Source: Intoshia linei (Eukaryota > Orthonectida > Rhopaluridae). Taken from it: 47,136 nt of DNA. How positions within the stretch are numbered: the first letter of the stretch is position 1; each line of letters begins with the position of its first letter. The stretch spans positions 1 to 47,136 of the forward strand of contig LWCA01000149.1 in NCBI GenBank assembly GCA_001642005.1, given 5' to 3'. This document shows, piece by piece, positions 1-11,994 of the stretch. Made by a program: the position numbers and the translations under genes. The notes below the pieces were generated by a model. The model was not told the origin of the DNA. It was given only the letters and a program-made list of their open reading frames with translations, and did not search any database.

Positions 1-100
1 TTTAAAAAATTCTAAGAGTGCTAGTTATTTCAAAAAAGTAACACACACAGACAGTCACAAACAAAAATTGCGTCGCATTTTATATAAGTTAGGATTCTAT
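1..100 (+). repeat. Dispersed repeat end with CA-rich tract
   Basis: This stretch holds a CA/CAGA-rich tract followed by a block ending in TATATAAGTTAGGAT. Almost the same block recurs at about 41805-41900, with the same order: TTCTAAGAGTGCTAGTTATTTC, then the ACACAC/CAGACA tract, then GCGT(C/A)GCAT and TATATAAGTTAGGAT. It looks like one terminus of a dispersed repeat family whose body modules occur elsewhere in the window. No coding capacity is visible. The class (SINE, MITE or other) cannot be told from here. Confidence 0.75.
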
Positions 101-565
101 TAAAATTTTTTTAAGAGTATGCTCATTTTTAGACGAAGGTGTGTGATGCATGATGTGGTATCTTCTTTAAATTAATATTTAACATGCAAAATAATTGCAT
201 TTTTAATTTTGTTATATTTAGAAAAGAATACATAATTCACCCTGGAAGAAGCGTAAATTATTATGAATTTGAAAGAGATTGGAGTAATGTCGGTACGATA
301 ATATTTATAATGTATACTGTATATTATTATACATTATTCTGTATAATGTTTAGATGTAAATTAAAATATAATTTAGACCAATTATCATATGTAGGGAATA
401 GAATCAGTGATGAAACCAGAAATGTGACACACCCAAAGTTGAGTAAATATATATTGAAATATTATTTTTTACATTCATCTGTCGTCAAGATTCAAAAGAT
501 TGGCAAATGTTTGTATATGCAATATGTTATCAGATATCAATAGCCAAAAAGGCTTAGGGTTAGAG

Positions 566-1369
566 TAGTGTTTCCTAACTGTTGGGACCTAGGAAACTTC
601 ACGAATCTATTAAAATTATGAAAAATTTAGATTAATTTAATGTTAATTTTGTACAAAACTTACTTGAGTGTGATGTACTTCATCAAAACAGCAGGAAGTT
701 GTGCAAGGGTAGACTTTTTAATTGGTTTTAATTTATTGAGGTTGTGATTTATGATAATACTTATGATATAAAAAACTATCCAGAATTTATGTTTTATAAA
801 ATGTTGTAATTTTTTTCATTCTAAATAAAAACGGATAATACGGGTGTTTGACCATGAAGATGTAAGTTTCTGAGGTTGAAATTTACGAAATTTACGAAAA
901 TAGTAATGATGTTACAACGCATTTCATAATTTATGCTCTTTAAAATTCTAGGACTGATTTTATGTTTTATTAAAAAAAAGTAATTAAGGTTTCAATTAGA
1001 GTCTTTTAATTTTTTAGTTATACATTAACACACTGATATCCATTTTATTTAAGTAAAGGATTCTCATGTGTCATACCTAGTATTAACAAAATCTGTAAGA
1101 ATCGCCAGGCTTAATGATATCATCATTTTGACAAAATAAATACATGTATAATAATAATAAGCTCCAGTTTCGACAGTAACAGCTTTATATTTGTAATTTA
1201 TTAGAAAATAATAGTTTTTAGTAAAAAATAGTCACTGAATTAATAATATTTCTTTTTTTAATTGTTATATGAGTACCAAAAAATTGACCGTTAGATCATT
1301 TTTTGAAGTGGAGCCTGGTATTTTTTAATAGAGAAAATGGGGCCTAATATAGAAAAGGTTGGGAAACTG
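566..1369. mobile_element. Probable hAT-type non-autonomous element
   Basis: The left edge reads TAGTGTTTCCTAACTGTTGG. The right edge reads AAAAGGTTGGGAAACTG, whose complement is CAGTTTCCCAACCTTTT. These are imperfect inverted ends of the hAT form CAGTGTTTCCCAACC. The segment at 1285-1310 is the reverse complement of sequence just inside another hAT-like end at 15431 (a shared block around CAAAAAATGA.CTAACGG), so the right half belongs to a family present elsewhere. The flanking 8-mers do not match well, so the exact left boundary is uncertain. Positions 800-990 inside resemble the dispersed repeat found at 12.2, 24.4 and 41.7 kb. The open frame at 184-543 just upstream is AT-rich and matches nothing I know. 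Confidence 0.45.
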
Positions 1370-1743
1370 TTTGGGGTTGCCATTATAGTTAATTTTAAAA
1401 AGAATTTTTTTTTCTCGAGTTATCTACTATTAATAAAATCAATACATTCTATTAATATTTTGTATTCCCTGATAATTATGAAGAAGTATTTAAAACTGTA
1501 TATCTAATTAAATGATTAAATTAATACATTAATTTAATCATCTAAAATTTAGAAAATAAAATTGAAAAGCTAAATAATACTATTTATAAAGAAACACATA
1601 ACAAGGTTAACAATGAGAGTAAGTTAAAATTTCTATTTTCGACACATTTCATTATGTAGATTGGAATAAACTTGAAAATAAAAAAGTCCGTAAAGAAATA
1701 GAATTTTTAAAAAGTAAATTAACAACAGTTACAGTTAAATAAG

Positions 1744-4700
1744 TTTCAAATAGGCAATAATAGAGAAAATATTATTGGAAAAACAATAAAATGGGAATAT
1801 GCTAATGCAACTTCAGAAAAAGTAGGTTATAATAAGAATGTAGTACCAAATACAATTAATGTCGAGGATGATTGTGTAATTAAAAAAGCTATTAGATCCA
1901 ATAGAGTAATTAGAAATAGCAAATGTAGTTTGACTGAAACTAATGATTATATATTATTTTCTGATACGGATATTATGAACGGTAAGCACATGACGCGAAA
2001 TAAAACAGACATAATTACAGAAATTTATTCAAATTGTTCAGTAAAAAATCAGACCATCGTAACAGCATTTACTGATATTTCGAACAATGAATGTGATTAT
2101 ATAATACCAGAAAATATTAATGTAAACAGTGAAACAAATAACACAGCCGAAAACAAAGAAATTCAACCTAAATTGCATTCGAGTCAAAGGATATCTGACA
2201 ATATTGACAAATTTTCAGATATATCTGTTAATCATTTTCCTAAAAATAAAAAAATGTGGATATCAGCTTACAAAGAAAAAACTAAAAATGATAATAGCGA
2301 CATTGTAAACAATAGAATAAAATACATTCATAAGAATCGCATTCATCCAGCGATAAGTGCGTCACTTTACAGTCGAAATTCTGATTCAGATTCACAAAAA
2401 AATAGCAACATGAGTTATGAATCTGTATCAAAGAATATGGGAGACACCGAAATTAACGTTAATAGCAATGTTGATGAGTATTACGAATCGTATATGACTA
2501 TTCCTGGTGAAAATGAAACCAATTTGCCACCTGAAAAAAATGAATATTCAAATGAATCTAGTATTGACGAAAATGTTTTATTTATATCTAATAATATAAA
2601 TCTAAACGAATCATTTATTTCTTCAGCTTCAAAATTATACGATAAACAAAATTCTGTTAAATCAATACAAGAAATTAAAGATAACAATATTTTTTCTACT
2701 CAAGACATTAATGTTTATTCTATCGCTTCTCTTAAACTAAGTAATGAGTTTGTTTCTGACGACAATTCTAATGTCATTAGTCAAAGATCCTTTGAAGTAA
2801 TCCCGGAAATACCGGATGGTTATGGCCACTTCAATCAGGAAGATTTATTATCATGCGATATTATTCCAATTGAATTTATTAACACAAAAACAACTCAAAA
2901 GATTTCAAATATACCAAATGACACTATTACAATATCTAAAGTTAAAGGTAAATACAAATCATAATTAATGGTTCATATAAAATTTATTATTATAAACGAA
3001 TCACAATTATGTTTTAATTTGCACATTAAATATCTATTATTTTGTAATATTTGTAGAAATTTTTGGAATCATAAATTAATCATTAATTCCTATAATATTG
3101 TTAATATCAAATAAAATTTATTTTTTAGATATAAATGATGTAACAGAAAATGGAAATTTTGATATTACTGCACCCATGTTCGATGTCAAAATATTGGATA
3201 ATGTCGAATCAATGACAAATAATATCATCCAAACTGCCATGATTGTGAACGAGTGCATAGATCGATCGGATACTCATTTGTACTTTGGTAAGATTACTAA
3301 ATTTGAAAAATCAAAATTAAAATGTGTAATAAAAATTTATAAATATTCGATACACATGTTCACATTGTTCATAATTAATTTTTATATGTGTGATTTTTAA
3401 TTTTTATCTAGATGAAATGAAATATATATGCAAATATTCCGTAAGTGAACCACCAAAATCTAGAAAATCTAGTTATACAGATATATTGGTTATCAACGAA
3501 AAGATGAATCGCCGAAAATCTACCACGTTCAACACGCGTGATTCAAAACATTCATTCATAAAGCCAGATATTATACTTAATGATGAAATAATAGAAAAAT
3601 ATTCTAGAAGTATTAGTACTAGTATAGATTCTGTTAGTTTGAACTCTAATAATTCTCAAAAATCTATTAAATCTGCAATTTCTTCAAAAGATAATTTCAA
3701 AATTTTAAACTCTAAAAATTTACAATATAAGCAAACAATGATTGATAAAAAAAAATCTTTAAAAAAAAAAAAAGATACTAATAAATGTAAAAATAAACCG
3801 AGTCACAAAAAAAATAAACAAGATTCTTCACATATTGAAAATATCTCAAAGGGAGATAAGAAATGTGTAATTAGTCCAGAATCAAAGAAAATTGAATACT
3901 GTAAAGATTTAATGAACAAATTGAATTCTGATTTAGATGATTCTAGCTACCATAAACAAATATTAACCTCAATTAATAACGACACTAGTGATAATGAAAA
4001 TAAAATAATAAATGAAGGGTGTAAATTTAAAAATAATCCAACATATAATAGATCACGTCATTCAAGCTCTGAAGATTCAAATGACAGAACGATATTATCA
4101 AGAAATATAAAAAAAGTAAATTCTCATGATATTATTTCAAGTGGACAAAATTCACTAGAAAAAAATGAAAATAGTCAAGATAAAGGAGAATACGAAAATA
4201 ACGGCATTGAAAGTAATAGAAAAATACATGATAAAGCAAGCCTTTCCAATATTAATATGAAATATTCTGATTTAAATAAAACAGAAAATTTAAATGTAAA
4301 AAATTTTAAAGAATCATCAATGAATATAAAAAGAAAATCCTTCGATAATAACGACCATCAAAAAATAAATGATGAAAACCATGATAAGGGAAAATCTAAT
4401 AATAACAACATCAAAATATGTGAAAATATAGATAAATACAATTATAATAAGTTACCTGATAATGCCATAACTCTTCTCATGAAAAAACGAAATGATATCA
4501 CACCAGAATTAGGTAATAATATAATTTGATTTGTTAGAAGCATATTTTTTAAATGTTATTAGATTATTCTCCGATTAAAGATGCACATGATTTCAAAACT
4601 AAAAAGAAATTAATGGAATGTGAAGATTTAAATAATATCTCAAATGCAGAAAAAAACGATTACGATAGATCAACTGAATATAAATTAAATACAAAGGATT

Positions 4701-7700
4701 CAGGAATCGAAAAAAATACAAAAGCATCTCATGAAAGTAAAGTAATTTAAAGTGCATAAAATTAAAATTTATTTTTAGATAATTACTCAGTTGATGATGA
4801 TTGTGATATAACAAACAAGGAACAATCTTATAAATTATTACAGAATGTTGATGATCAAGAGGAATTATATAGTAAACCCTCGAATGAACAAAAAAAAATA
4901 TTGTTTCATAAAAGTATTTACATTTTACTAAATTATACAATAATCACTCCTAGATACATATTTAATAAAAGATGGTGATGAAGTTAAAGAGGAACAATCA
5001 CTGGAAAAAGCAAAAAATCAAAAAAAATTTAAAAATATTGAAGATAAAAATGAAATTAATTATAATACACCAAATGAAAGTACCATTAATAGAACTGAAT
5101 TTGAAAATGAACCAAACAAACAATTGTCGCATAAAAGTATTTTTGATTAATCATGATACTATAAAATAATTATTTTAAGGCACTTATCTAATTAAATATA
5201 ATGGTGAGAAAGGTGACATGATAAATGAAAAATATGACATAAATAAAACTAATTATAATATAACCAATGACGATAATCTGCGTGTGACTGACGCCGAAAA
5301 TGAAGAAAATATCGATTTATCTCATAGGAGTAATATTATATTTTAGTATTTCTTAAATTGGGGTTCATGGATCCCTGGGATCCGTGAAATATTTTGTACT
5401 ATTTATGTATAAATCATTATTGTTTGATAATTATGATAAAAATGTAATCTTTTTTTGTTTATTTTGATTATCAAATTTGAACTTTACATGTACTTGTTTA
5501 CTTAATACACGTATTAATAATTATAATACGTATTTTTGGGCATCATGACTATTTTGTATGTCAAATTTAAATTATGAAATCCAGATCTAGATAGGTAGAT
5601 TTGGTTATATGTAGATTTGTGACGAGGGCCTACTATTTTATTTTATTTAATAGGTAATGTTGGAAATTTTAATTTCTATAATGACCAGGGGGTTACCAGC
5701 AAAATTAAAAAATGAGTTTATTTGTGTTAAGTATATCATTTCAAAATTGCCAGATATTGAAATTTTATCCCAAAGCCGAGACTACCGTTAAATTATTTTA
5801 TTAAAAATCCCACTTTTATCTCATCATTAATAAAATTTAATAAAAAATACAATTTCAAGGCATTTATGTAAAAATTTCCTTCTTCCAATGTTATAAAAGC
5901 TCTTAATCCAACCATAAAATATCACCAAAATTTTAGTAATCATGAAGGAAAAATATTTTTTTTCGAATATTTAGTTCTAAGAATTAAAAATTTATGAGAC
6001 TCACAAGTGTCATTGTATTCGGATTACATTTTACAACTTACTCAATTATATATTTAACAAAATTTGCTGGTACCAGCAAATCAATCACCCTTAATGATGA
6101 CTAAAGCGATTTCCAATTGTGATTTTTAAATGTAACACAATAAACGATAGATTAAAAAATATAGTAGGGTTGGTAATTGATAAAAATTTATAACTAAATT
6201 AAATTATATAAACATTATAAATTTAATTGTATCAATCTGTTTATTCTTAAATTATTATTGAATCTATTTTATTGCAATGCCTATAATACAATCATTATTT
6301 GTTTTAGGTACATATCCTAACTTATGTAAAGTTTACATTGTAAACCACTAAAATGCGTTTGTCTATCTGTGTGTTATCGTTTATTTCAATAACAAAGAGT
6401 CCTAGAATATTAAAAAACACAAATTCCATGTCAATTTTTTCTGGTGAGAAATTAAGATAAATTTCAATCTCAGATACTTACATCTTATCCTTAAAAACGA
6501 CAATTATCCTTTATTTGAAAATCAAACGAGTTCTAAAATTTTAAAAAAAGTATACACTCTGATAAAATTTAAAATTTAAATTAGAGTTTTTTAAAATCAT
6601 GAACATCCACATTAATTTAAAATTCAAAAAGGTATTACTTGAGAATCAAAAACTTAAATTATCTTTTTTAAAAAACGAAAATAGTCCTAGAATTTTAAAA
6701 AAATTACAGTTCATACAGTTATCTCTAATTAGTCACACATAAATTTTTATGTAGTATGTACATAAATTATCTCACTCAAAAATTACACTAAATTGACATT
6801 AAAATACTGTTTCAAAAAATAATGTAAATATATTGATTTTTTGGATGGGTCTCCAGTACAGGGCCGTGGACAGGAGCTAGGGACATATGACCTGTACATA
6901 CAGTCATGAGAGGCCTACTTTTTAAATTTATTGATAGGTAATGTTGGAAAATTTCTTAAGTATACCAAAATTATCATATAATGTTAACATATATCATTCT
7001 ATTAACTATTAACATTCCAATTAGTGCCGTGTAAATAGCCCAATTGGTGGAACATAGTATCATAATACCATTTTTAAATTTTACATATTTGCTTTTTTCA
7101 TTTTTATGATGACCAATGCTATTTCCAACAGTTATTTTTATTTTTTATATAATGAATGATCGATTAATCAATTCATAGAGTCCTCTTTTAAAAAATTTTT
7201 AATAGGGCCTACTGCTGGCTCTCCACGGCCCTGGTGCAGTACGGTAGGTTTATCTGTCACTTATAGTACATTTTTTTACCAAATCTTTAGTTAATTAAAT
7301 GATTTATAAATTTCTTAAGGTTCGTGAAATATTTTTGTTGGACAATATGTCCATAGATTTTTAAGTTTAAGAACCACTGTTATATACAATATACAACACT
7401 GTTATAATTATAAAATATAAGTGAAAGCGTATAATTAAACTGTAAAATTAATGTTTAGTAAATTATCCACTTGAAAGTTCTTCCGAGATATCAATGAAAC
7501 CTCACATCGAAAAAAATTTAAATGTCATAAAAAATACGACTAACATTCCAGACAAATCTAAACATTTTGCAAAATTTCAAAATACTGCAAATCGAAATAA
7601 TTCACACAAAAAATATAAAATTGGTGAAGATATACATGTTTTGAAAAGTTAGTTTTTATATACATTCAGTATGATGTTTCGTATTTGAATTTGTATTTGT

Positions 7701-10570
7701 AATACATATTTGTATAAGTAGTAGTGGAATCATGAAATCCGTGAATTTCAAATATTACACCAACCAAGTATTATTTTTATACTTGGATTCTCATCTCTAT
7801 CCAAAGAAATTCAATAAATGGTGTTAATATACATCTACCGTGAAATTGCATATTCACAGATATCAATTTTACGATAGTACAACTTAATTTTACGTCAGAA
7901 GAAGATCTATTAATATAGTGCATTTTGCCCTTTATTAAATTTTAATTTTTGGTGACCAGCATGTTACAATGTTACATGTATGAATTATTATATACGAGTT
8001 ACGATTTAAATATGAGTTATATAAAAATTAAAAAAATTGAATAAAATCGCAATAAAATTTTTTTTCGATCACGTAGTCAAGTAACCTGATTATAATATTT
8101 ACCACTGAAAACCAAAAAAAAATCACCACTTTTGATTTTTTATTGAACAGGATAAGATTTCTAACTTTTGTTTAAAAATTTAAATTGTAAAATCTTTTTT
8201 TAGAATCGTTAAAGAAAGAAATACCCATTAAATTTGACGAATTGGCAGATATTGATAAGAAACATATAAGAAAAGAAAGCGACACAGGAAACAAAAAACT
8301 AACGACATCAAGTAATTATCAAAAAGTATGTGACGACATTGACGAAAACTTGACTGATTTTGATATCAATGATAGATTTAAAGTTGAGAAAATTTTTGAG
8401 AAATCAAAAAATTCTATTAAAAATGAAAAAAAACCTACTGAAAACGTTATAATGAAACAAAAATGCATCATTCAATTTGATGAAAAAAAAGATGCTTATC
8501 AAAATTTAAATGAATATTATAAAACTAAAAAATCTAGAATAACTAAAATTTCCGAACGTTCAAATAGCGCTGAGAGCAATAGTCCAATAAAGTATAATTA
8601 TCGAGAAATTGATTCTGTAGAAAAATCGTCTTTATATACGGATGATGAAAACCAAACAGACATATTTTCAAATAACTATGATAAATACGTGATAACCTCA
8701 AAAAAAATATATGATGTTAACGATAAAAACGAGGTGAAAAAGGAAAATTATCATAAAAGTTCATTAGATCAGGTACAAAATGATAACCCCAATAATATTA
8801 TAACGTATGATATTGCTGATATTAAAGCTAAATACACTATAATGTCAGCAACAGATAAGGAAACTAAAAATAAACCTGATGTAATACACGAAATTGAGAG
8901 TGCGAAAGACCACAAGCATATTAAAACTGAAAAAAAGAAACCTGCTTCATTAGATAAAAAAGTAAAAAAAGAAATATCTCTAAAAACTGCACAGAACGAT
9001 AAAGACAAAAATCATTTACCTTTCAAGGTAGAATCTACTGAAAAAACATTTAATACTCAATCTGAAAAATTTGAAGTTGAATACTATTCCGATTCTTCTG
9101 ATCGAAATGATGATGAATTAAAACATTCAGATTTATTAACGGGAAATGATAATTTGAAAGATAATGATAATTGCAAAGAATTGCAGTCAAATGTAACCGA
9201 TAAAAAGTCTAAAATGAGAGATATAGACTTAGTGAATGAAAAAAATTATTCAGAAATTAATAAACAATATAAACCAACAGAAATAAAAATTACTACTGAT
9301 TCTAAAAAAAAGCAAAGTGCATCACGAACACTGGATAAGAAATCAAGTATTGATCATGGACGGAATCGTAGTCCTAATTATTCACTTTATTCACAAAGTA
9401 AGATACATTCTTCGTATAATCAAACAGACCCTATTTTACACAAAACTAAACCTCGAGAAAATAATTTTAATTTGAGCACTAAAGCAAATTTTGTAAAATC
9501 AGATAAAACACTTAAAAATGTATCAAATATTACATCTAATTTATTAAATAATGCAAATTTAATTAAAGATACTCTCAAAAATGAAAATTTTAAAACTAAA
9601 TTGAAGAAAGAAAATATGTTACCTTTAATTACTAGTTATGACATATATGAAGCACCACAAAATAATAATATTCAGCCGACAAGTTTAATCCCAACCTTAA
9701 AAAAACACTTTAAACGTAATAATTCCAAATTTTGTAGAGATATATACAGATTTCCTATAATAGACTCGAATTTCTTGGACTATCTAAACTTAAACTTGAA
9801 AAAAACGAATAAATTGAAAATTTCCAATCTATTCAATCCCGAAAAAATTAAATACAATTACAACTATTCTAAATCCATAAAATTTTATAATTACAAACCT
9901 TTTGTCGAAATTGAACCACTTGAAAAATATGAAAGCAACTGTGAACCTATAAATTACAACCTAAAAGCACATACGCATCAGTATCCATTAATTTCTAATT
10001 ATACCGTAAAAATTAAATCTACCCTTGAACCGAAAAATGCAGATTTTTTCAAAAACTGTTTAGATAAATCTATTGGTATATTGAATCAATTTATTTATAA
10101 TGAAAATTCTGAAAATATCAGCATTATATTACAAAAATTAAATTCTACTTTGGAAGAGATTAGGACCAGTATTAATAAAATGTCTGGGTTAAATAGAGAC
10201 GAATCAGTTATTCCAAGAATTAAAAAATTTGACTGGAAAAGACAATTACATAATACTAGATTGAAAGAAAATGATTTAAATGTATATAAATATGTTTTTA
10301 ATAATGAACAAACGACAAAGATGAATATTTAGTAATATTATGAAATATATAATTAAATAAAATTTGTACAACTTATTTAGTCCACCTCAAACTGAAATAT
10401 TCACCTCAATGACAAAAGAATATAATTATATGGAAAAACATTTAAGTGAATTAGAAAAAGCCAACCGAGTAACTTATAAGTTACTAGAACACCAGCAGAT
10501 TAATCATCATGAATTCCAAAAAAGATACTTGGCTGCTGGAAATAAACTTTTACCCAAAAAAAAATTATAA
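1744..10570 (+). CDS. Giant disordered Lys/Asn/Ser/Asp-rich protein, multi-exon
   Basis: I do not recognise this protein. Exons read from splice sites are about 1744-2947, 3129-3287, 3412-4512, 4563-4736, 4779-4913, 4954-5136, 5180-5329, 7459-7647, 8204-10331 and 10381-10570, which encode roughly 1,870 residues; the true start lies upstream and was not found. Every junction from 2947 to 8204 is phase 1, so all of those internal exons are multiples of three. The product is highly charged and low in complexity (K, N, S, D, E), with no signal peptide or membrane segment, and is probably largely disordered. Only the last about 250 residues look ordered: they are richer in aromatics and hydrophobics and end in a likely coiled coil (from TSMTKEYNYMEKHLSELEKA to a basic LPKKKL tail). 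The last intron (10332-10380) joins KMNIY to PPQTEIF. Introns are 40-180 nt except two; the 2.1 kb one contains a hAT insertion. Confidence 0.7.
4563..5329 (+). repeat. Tandem block of four related phase-1 exons
   Basis: Four small exons (4563-4736, 4779-4913, 4954-5136, 5180-5329; 58, 45, 61 and 50 codons) share architecture. Each starts after a split codon with a D/N/S-Y-type segment (DYSPIK, NNYSVDD, NTYLIKDGDE, STYLIKYNGE). Each ends in S/F-H-x-x before the donor (ASHES, LFHK, LSHK, LSHR). The last two share TYLIK at the start and LSHK/LSHR at the end. The next exon (7459-7647) begins INYPLE and has the same phase. The introns between them are only 40-50 nt. The simplest reading is local exon duplication followed by strong divergence of the charged middle. 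Confidence 0.6.
5344..7379. mobile_element. hAT-type element inserted in an intron
   Basis: The left end is TAGTATTTCTTAAATTGGGG and the right end, complemented, is CAGTGGTTCTTAAACTTAAA. These are imperfect terminal inverted repeats of hAT type. The flanking 8-mers are TTATATTT (5336-5343) and TTATATAC (7380-7387), identical over six bases and consistent with a decayed 8-bp target duplication. The element starts 14 nt after the donor at 5330. Removing it with one duplication leaves an intron of about 85 nt, like its neighbours. No transposase frame survives. A second hAT-like element (6859-7233) and a reverse-oriented copy of the CA-tract repeat (about 6340-6770) lie inside it. Confidence 0.65.
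6859..7233. mobile_element. Nested hAT-like MITE (CAGGGCCGTGGA ends)
   Basis: The left end CAGGGCCGTGGACAGGAGC and the complement of the right end, CAGGGCCGTGGAGAGCCAGC, form a good terminal inverted repeat. The flanks CTCCAGTA (6851-6858) and GTGCAGTA (7234-7241) match at 6 of 8 positions, as for an old 8-bp duplication. It is about 375 bp long and non-coding. Its left portion (GGCCTACT...AATAGGTAATGTTGGAAA) resembles 5625-5680 in the outer element, so another fragment of the same family lies there. Confidence 0.7.
7648..8203 (+). other. 556-nt intron of the disordered-protein gene, no gene seen
   Basis: This intron is bounded by the donor after 7647 (A|GTTAGTTTT) and the acceptor TTTTTTTAG before 8204. 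It is AT-rich sequence without recognisable coding potential. Its excess length over the 40-50 nt neighbours suggests insertion of repeat-derived sequence, but I found no clear termini. Confidence 0.6.
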
Positions 10571-10645
10571 AAATTTAATTTAATTTTTAATAAATCTCTT
10601 TAACAAACGTATTTGTTGTATCTGTTACATTTCATGACATGTTAA

Positions 10646-11594
10646 TTACACGATGTTAACAATATCGTCTAAGCCGATTTTGTTGAAACGGCTAGCTTTT
10701 TGATTTTTAAGATGAATTTTTCTGAAAACAAACATTGCTATAATGGCAAAAATTATTAATAATATTACTACTAAAACTATTGATACAATTACGTATTTAG
10801 TTAAATGTGTTTCCATTGAAATATATTCAGTAATTACGTGATCTTTTTTATATCCTTTGTAAGTTTTACTTTTTTTGAATGTTCTAAATATAAAATGTTT
10901 TTTTAAAGATGTAGCAACGTCTAGGAAAATGATTAATTTGATAAAAAAAAACCATTCAACTAGAATCATTGGTTTTTGAAATTTGAGAATATTTTAGTAG
11001 ATTAAAAAAATTCATAAATAAAATTGTATTACAAACAAATACAAGTGGATCTATCAAACTATTGCAAAACATTACAATTAATATTCCATAAACAACATAT
11101 TGAAATTCTTTGTATTTATCTATGTTTACAAGGAATGTAAAAAAATCAAAAATGCATTTATCGGTAACTGATTTCGTAATCACGAAGAACTAAGTAAACG
11201 CAATTATTAATCTTTTAAAGTGAGCTAAATCATCTTTTTTTCCATAATGTTGGTTAAATTTATAATTTTTTAATATGAAAAATGGATAAATCATTGCAGT
11301 TTCCGATGAGATAGCTACAAGAGATAGATCAATTAGTAAATATACGCTACCGAAGAATGTATACAAAGTTGTCATCAATGCACAATTAATTATCATCGTA
11401 GCCAATAATTGAGCATAACTTCGGAAAAATATATTTAAAGTATTCGTTTTCTAGTTATTCGCATCCAGGTATTGATTTCTGTACAATATTATTGATTTTC
11501 TATACCATTCATATTTAGACACTCTTAGTTTCAAAGGAAATTTAGCATTAATGGTAACGGAGAAATCTAAAAGTAATAAAATAAAAATTTTCAT
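10646..11594 (-). CDS. Multi-pass membrane protein with two in-frame TAG codons
   Basis: One minus-strand frame runs from ATG at 11594 (hydrophobic start MKIFILLLLDFSVTINA, a plausible signal peptide) to about 10956. It then joins, through a 44-nt intron with acceptor TTTTCCTAG, to an exon ending at TAA 10646. The product has several hydrophobic segments, including YVVYGILIVMFCNSLIDPLV and a last one (VIVSIVLVVILLIIFAIIAM), then a basic tail. The NSLIDPLVF segment recalls the N-P-x-x-Y region of TM7 in rhodopsin-type receptors, and KRLIIAFT would fit TM6, but TM1-4 are not convincing. Two in-frame TAGs interrupt the frame (about 11450 and 11190). Both sit in YTAG contexts that could be splice acceptors of introns whose length is a multiple of three. 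This is either a functional gene with such introns or a decaying receptor-like gene. Confidence 0.45.
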
Positions 11595-11779
11595 TTTTGA
11601 ATAATAAATATGAATATTAATGCGCAATTATAACTATAAATATATATACAATATTTACGTCTATTTAAAAAATCAAACAAACATACATTGTACACTGTAC
11701 ATGTGTATATGCGTGTGGTAAAATTTTACATTTTTTAGCATTTTATATTTGTACTGTCTATGAAGTATATACACTAGGG

Positions 11780-11986
11780 CAGGGTTTTCAACCTTTTTGT
11801 ATTCGCGACCACTTATAGACATAAAATTTTCGCGATCCAAAAATTTTCAGAATGTAAAAATATTTCTAAAACATTATTACTGTCAATAATATATTAAAAT
11901 AAAAAAATGAATAAATTTATTCATAAAATTTTCAAATTCTCACGACCCCCCTGATAAATTTCGCGACCCCTGGTTGAAAAGCACTG
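11780..11986. mobile_element. hAT MITE with 8-bp target duplication
   Basis: The left end CAGGGTTTTCAACCTTTTTG pairs with the complement of the right end, CAGTGCTTTTCAACCAGGGG. The flanks are CACTAGGG (11772-11779) and CACTAAGG (11987-11994), 7 of 8 identical, which is the 8-bp duplication typical of hAT insertion. It is 207 bp and non-coding. A truncated relative lies at about 22125-22297 and shares the block TCTCACGACCC.CCTGATAAA. Confidence 0.85.
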
Positions 11987-11994
11987 CACTAAGG

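Noticed and set aside
184-543. 119-codon open frame near the left edge.
   Set aside because: It has an AT-driven composition (Y, I, N, K, F), no recognisable domain and no splice context, and lies between repeats.
1612-1735. A 15-nt intron (GTAAATTAACAACAG) joining a short upstream exon to the disordered-protein gene.
   Set aside because: The join leads to a stop codon in the resulting frame, so the 5' end of that gene remains unresolved.
10956-11450. Stop-codon reassignment (TAG read as an amino acid).
   Set aside because: TAG ends another frame (20682), the other conserved genes need no TAG readthrough, and both TAGs here fit splice acceptors.
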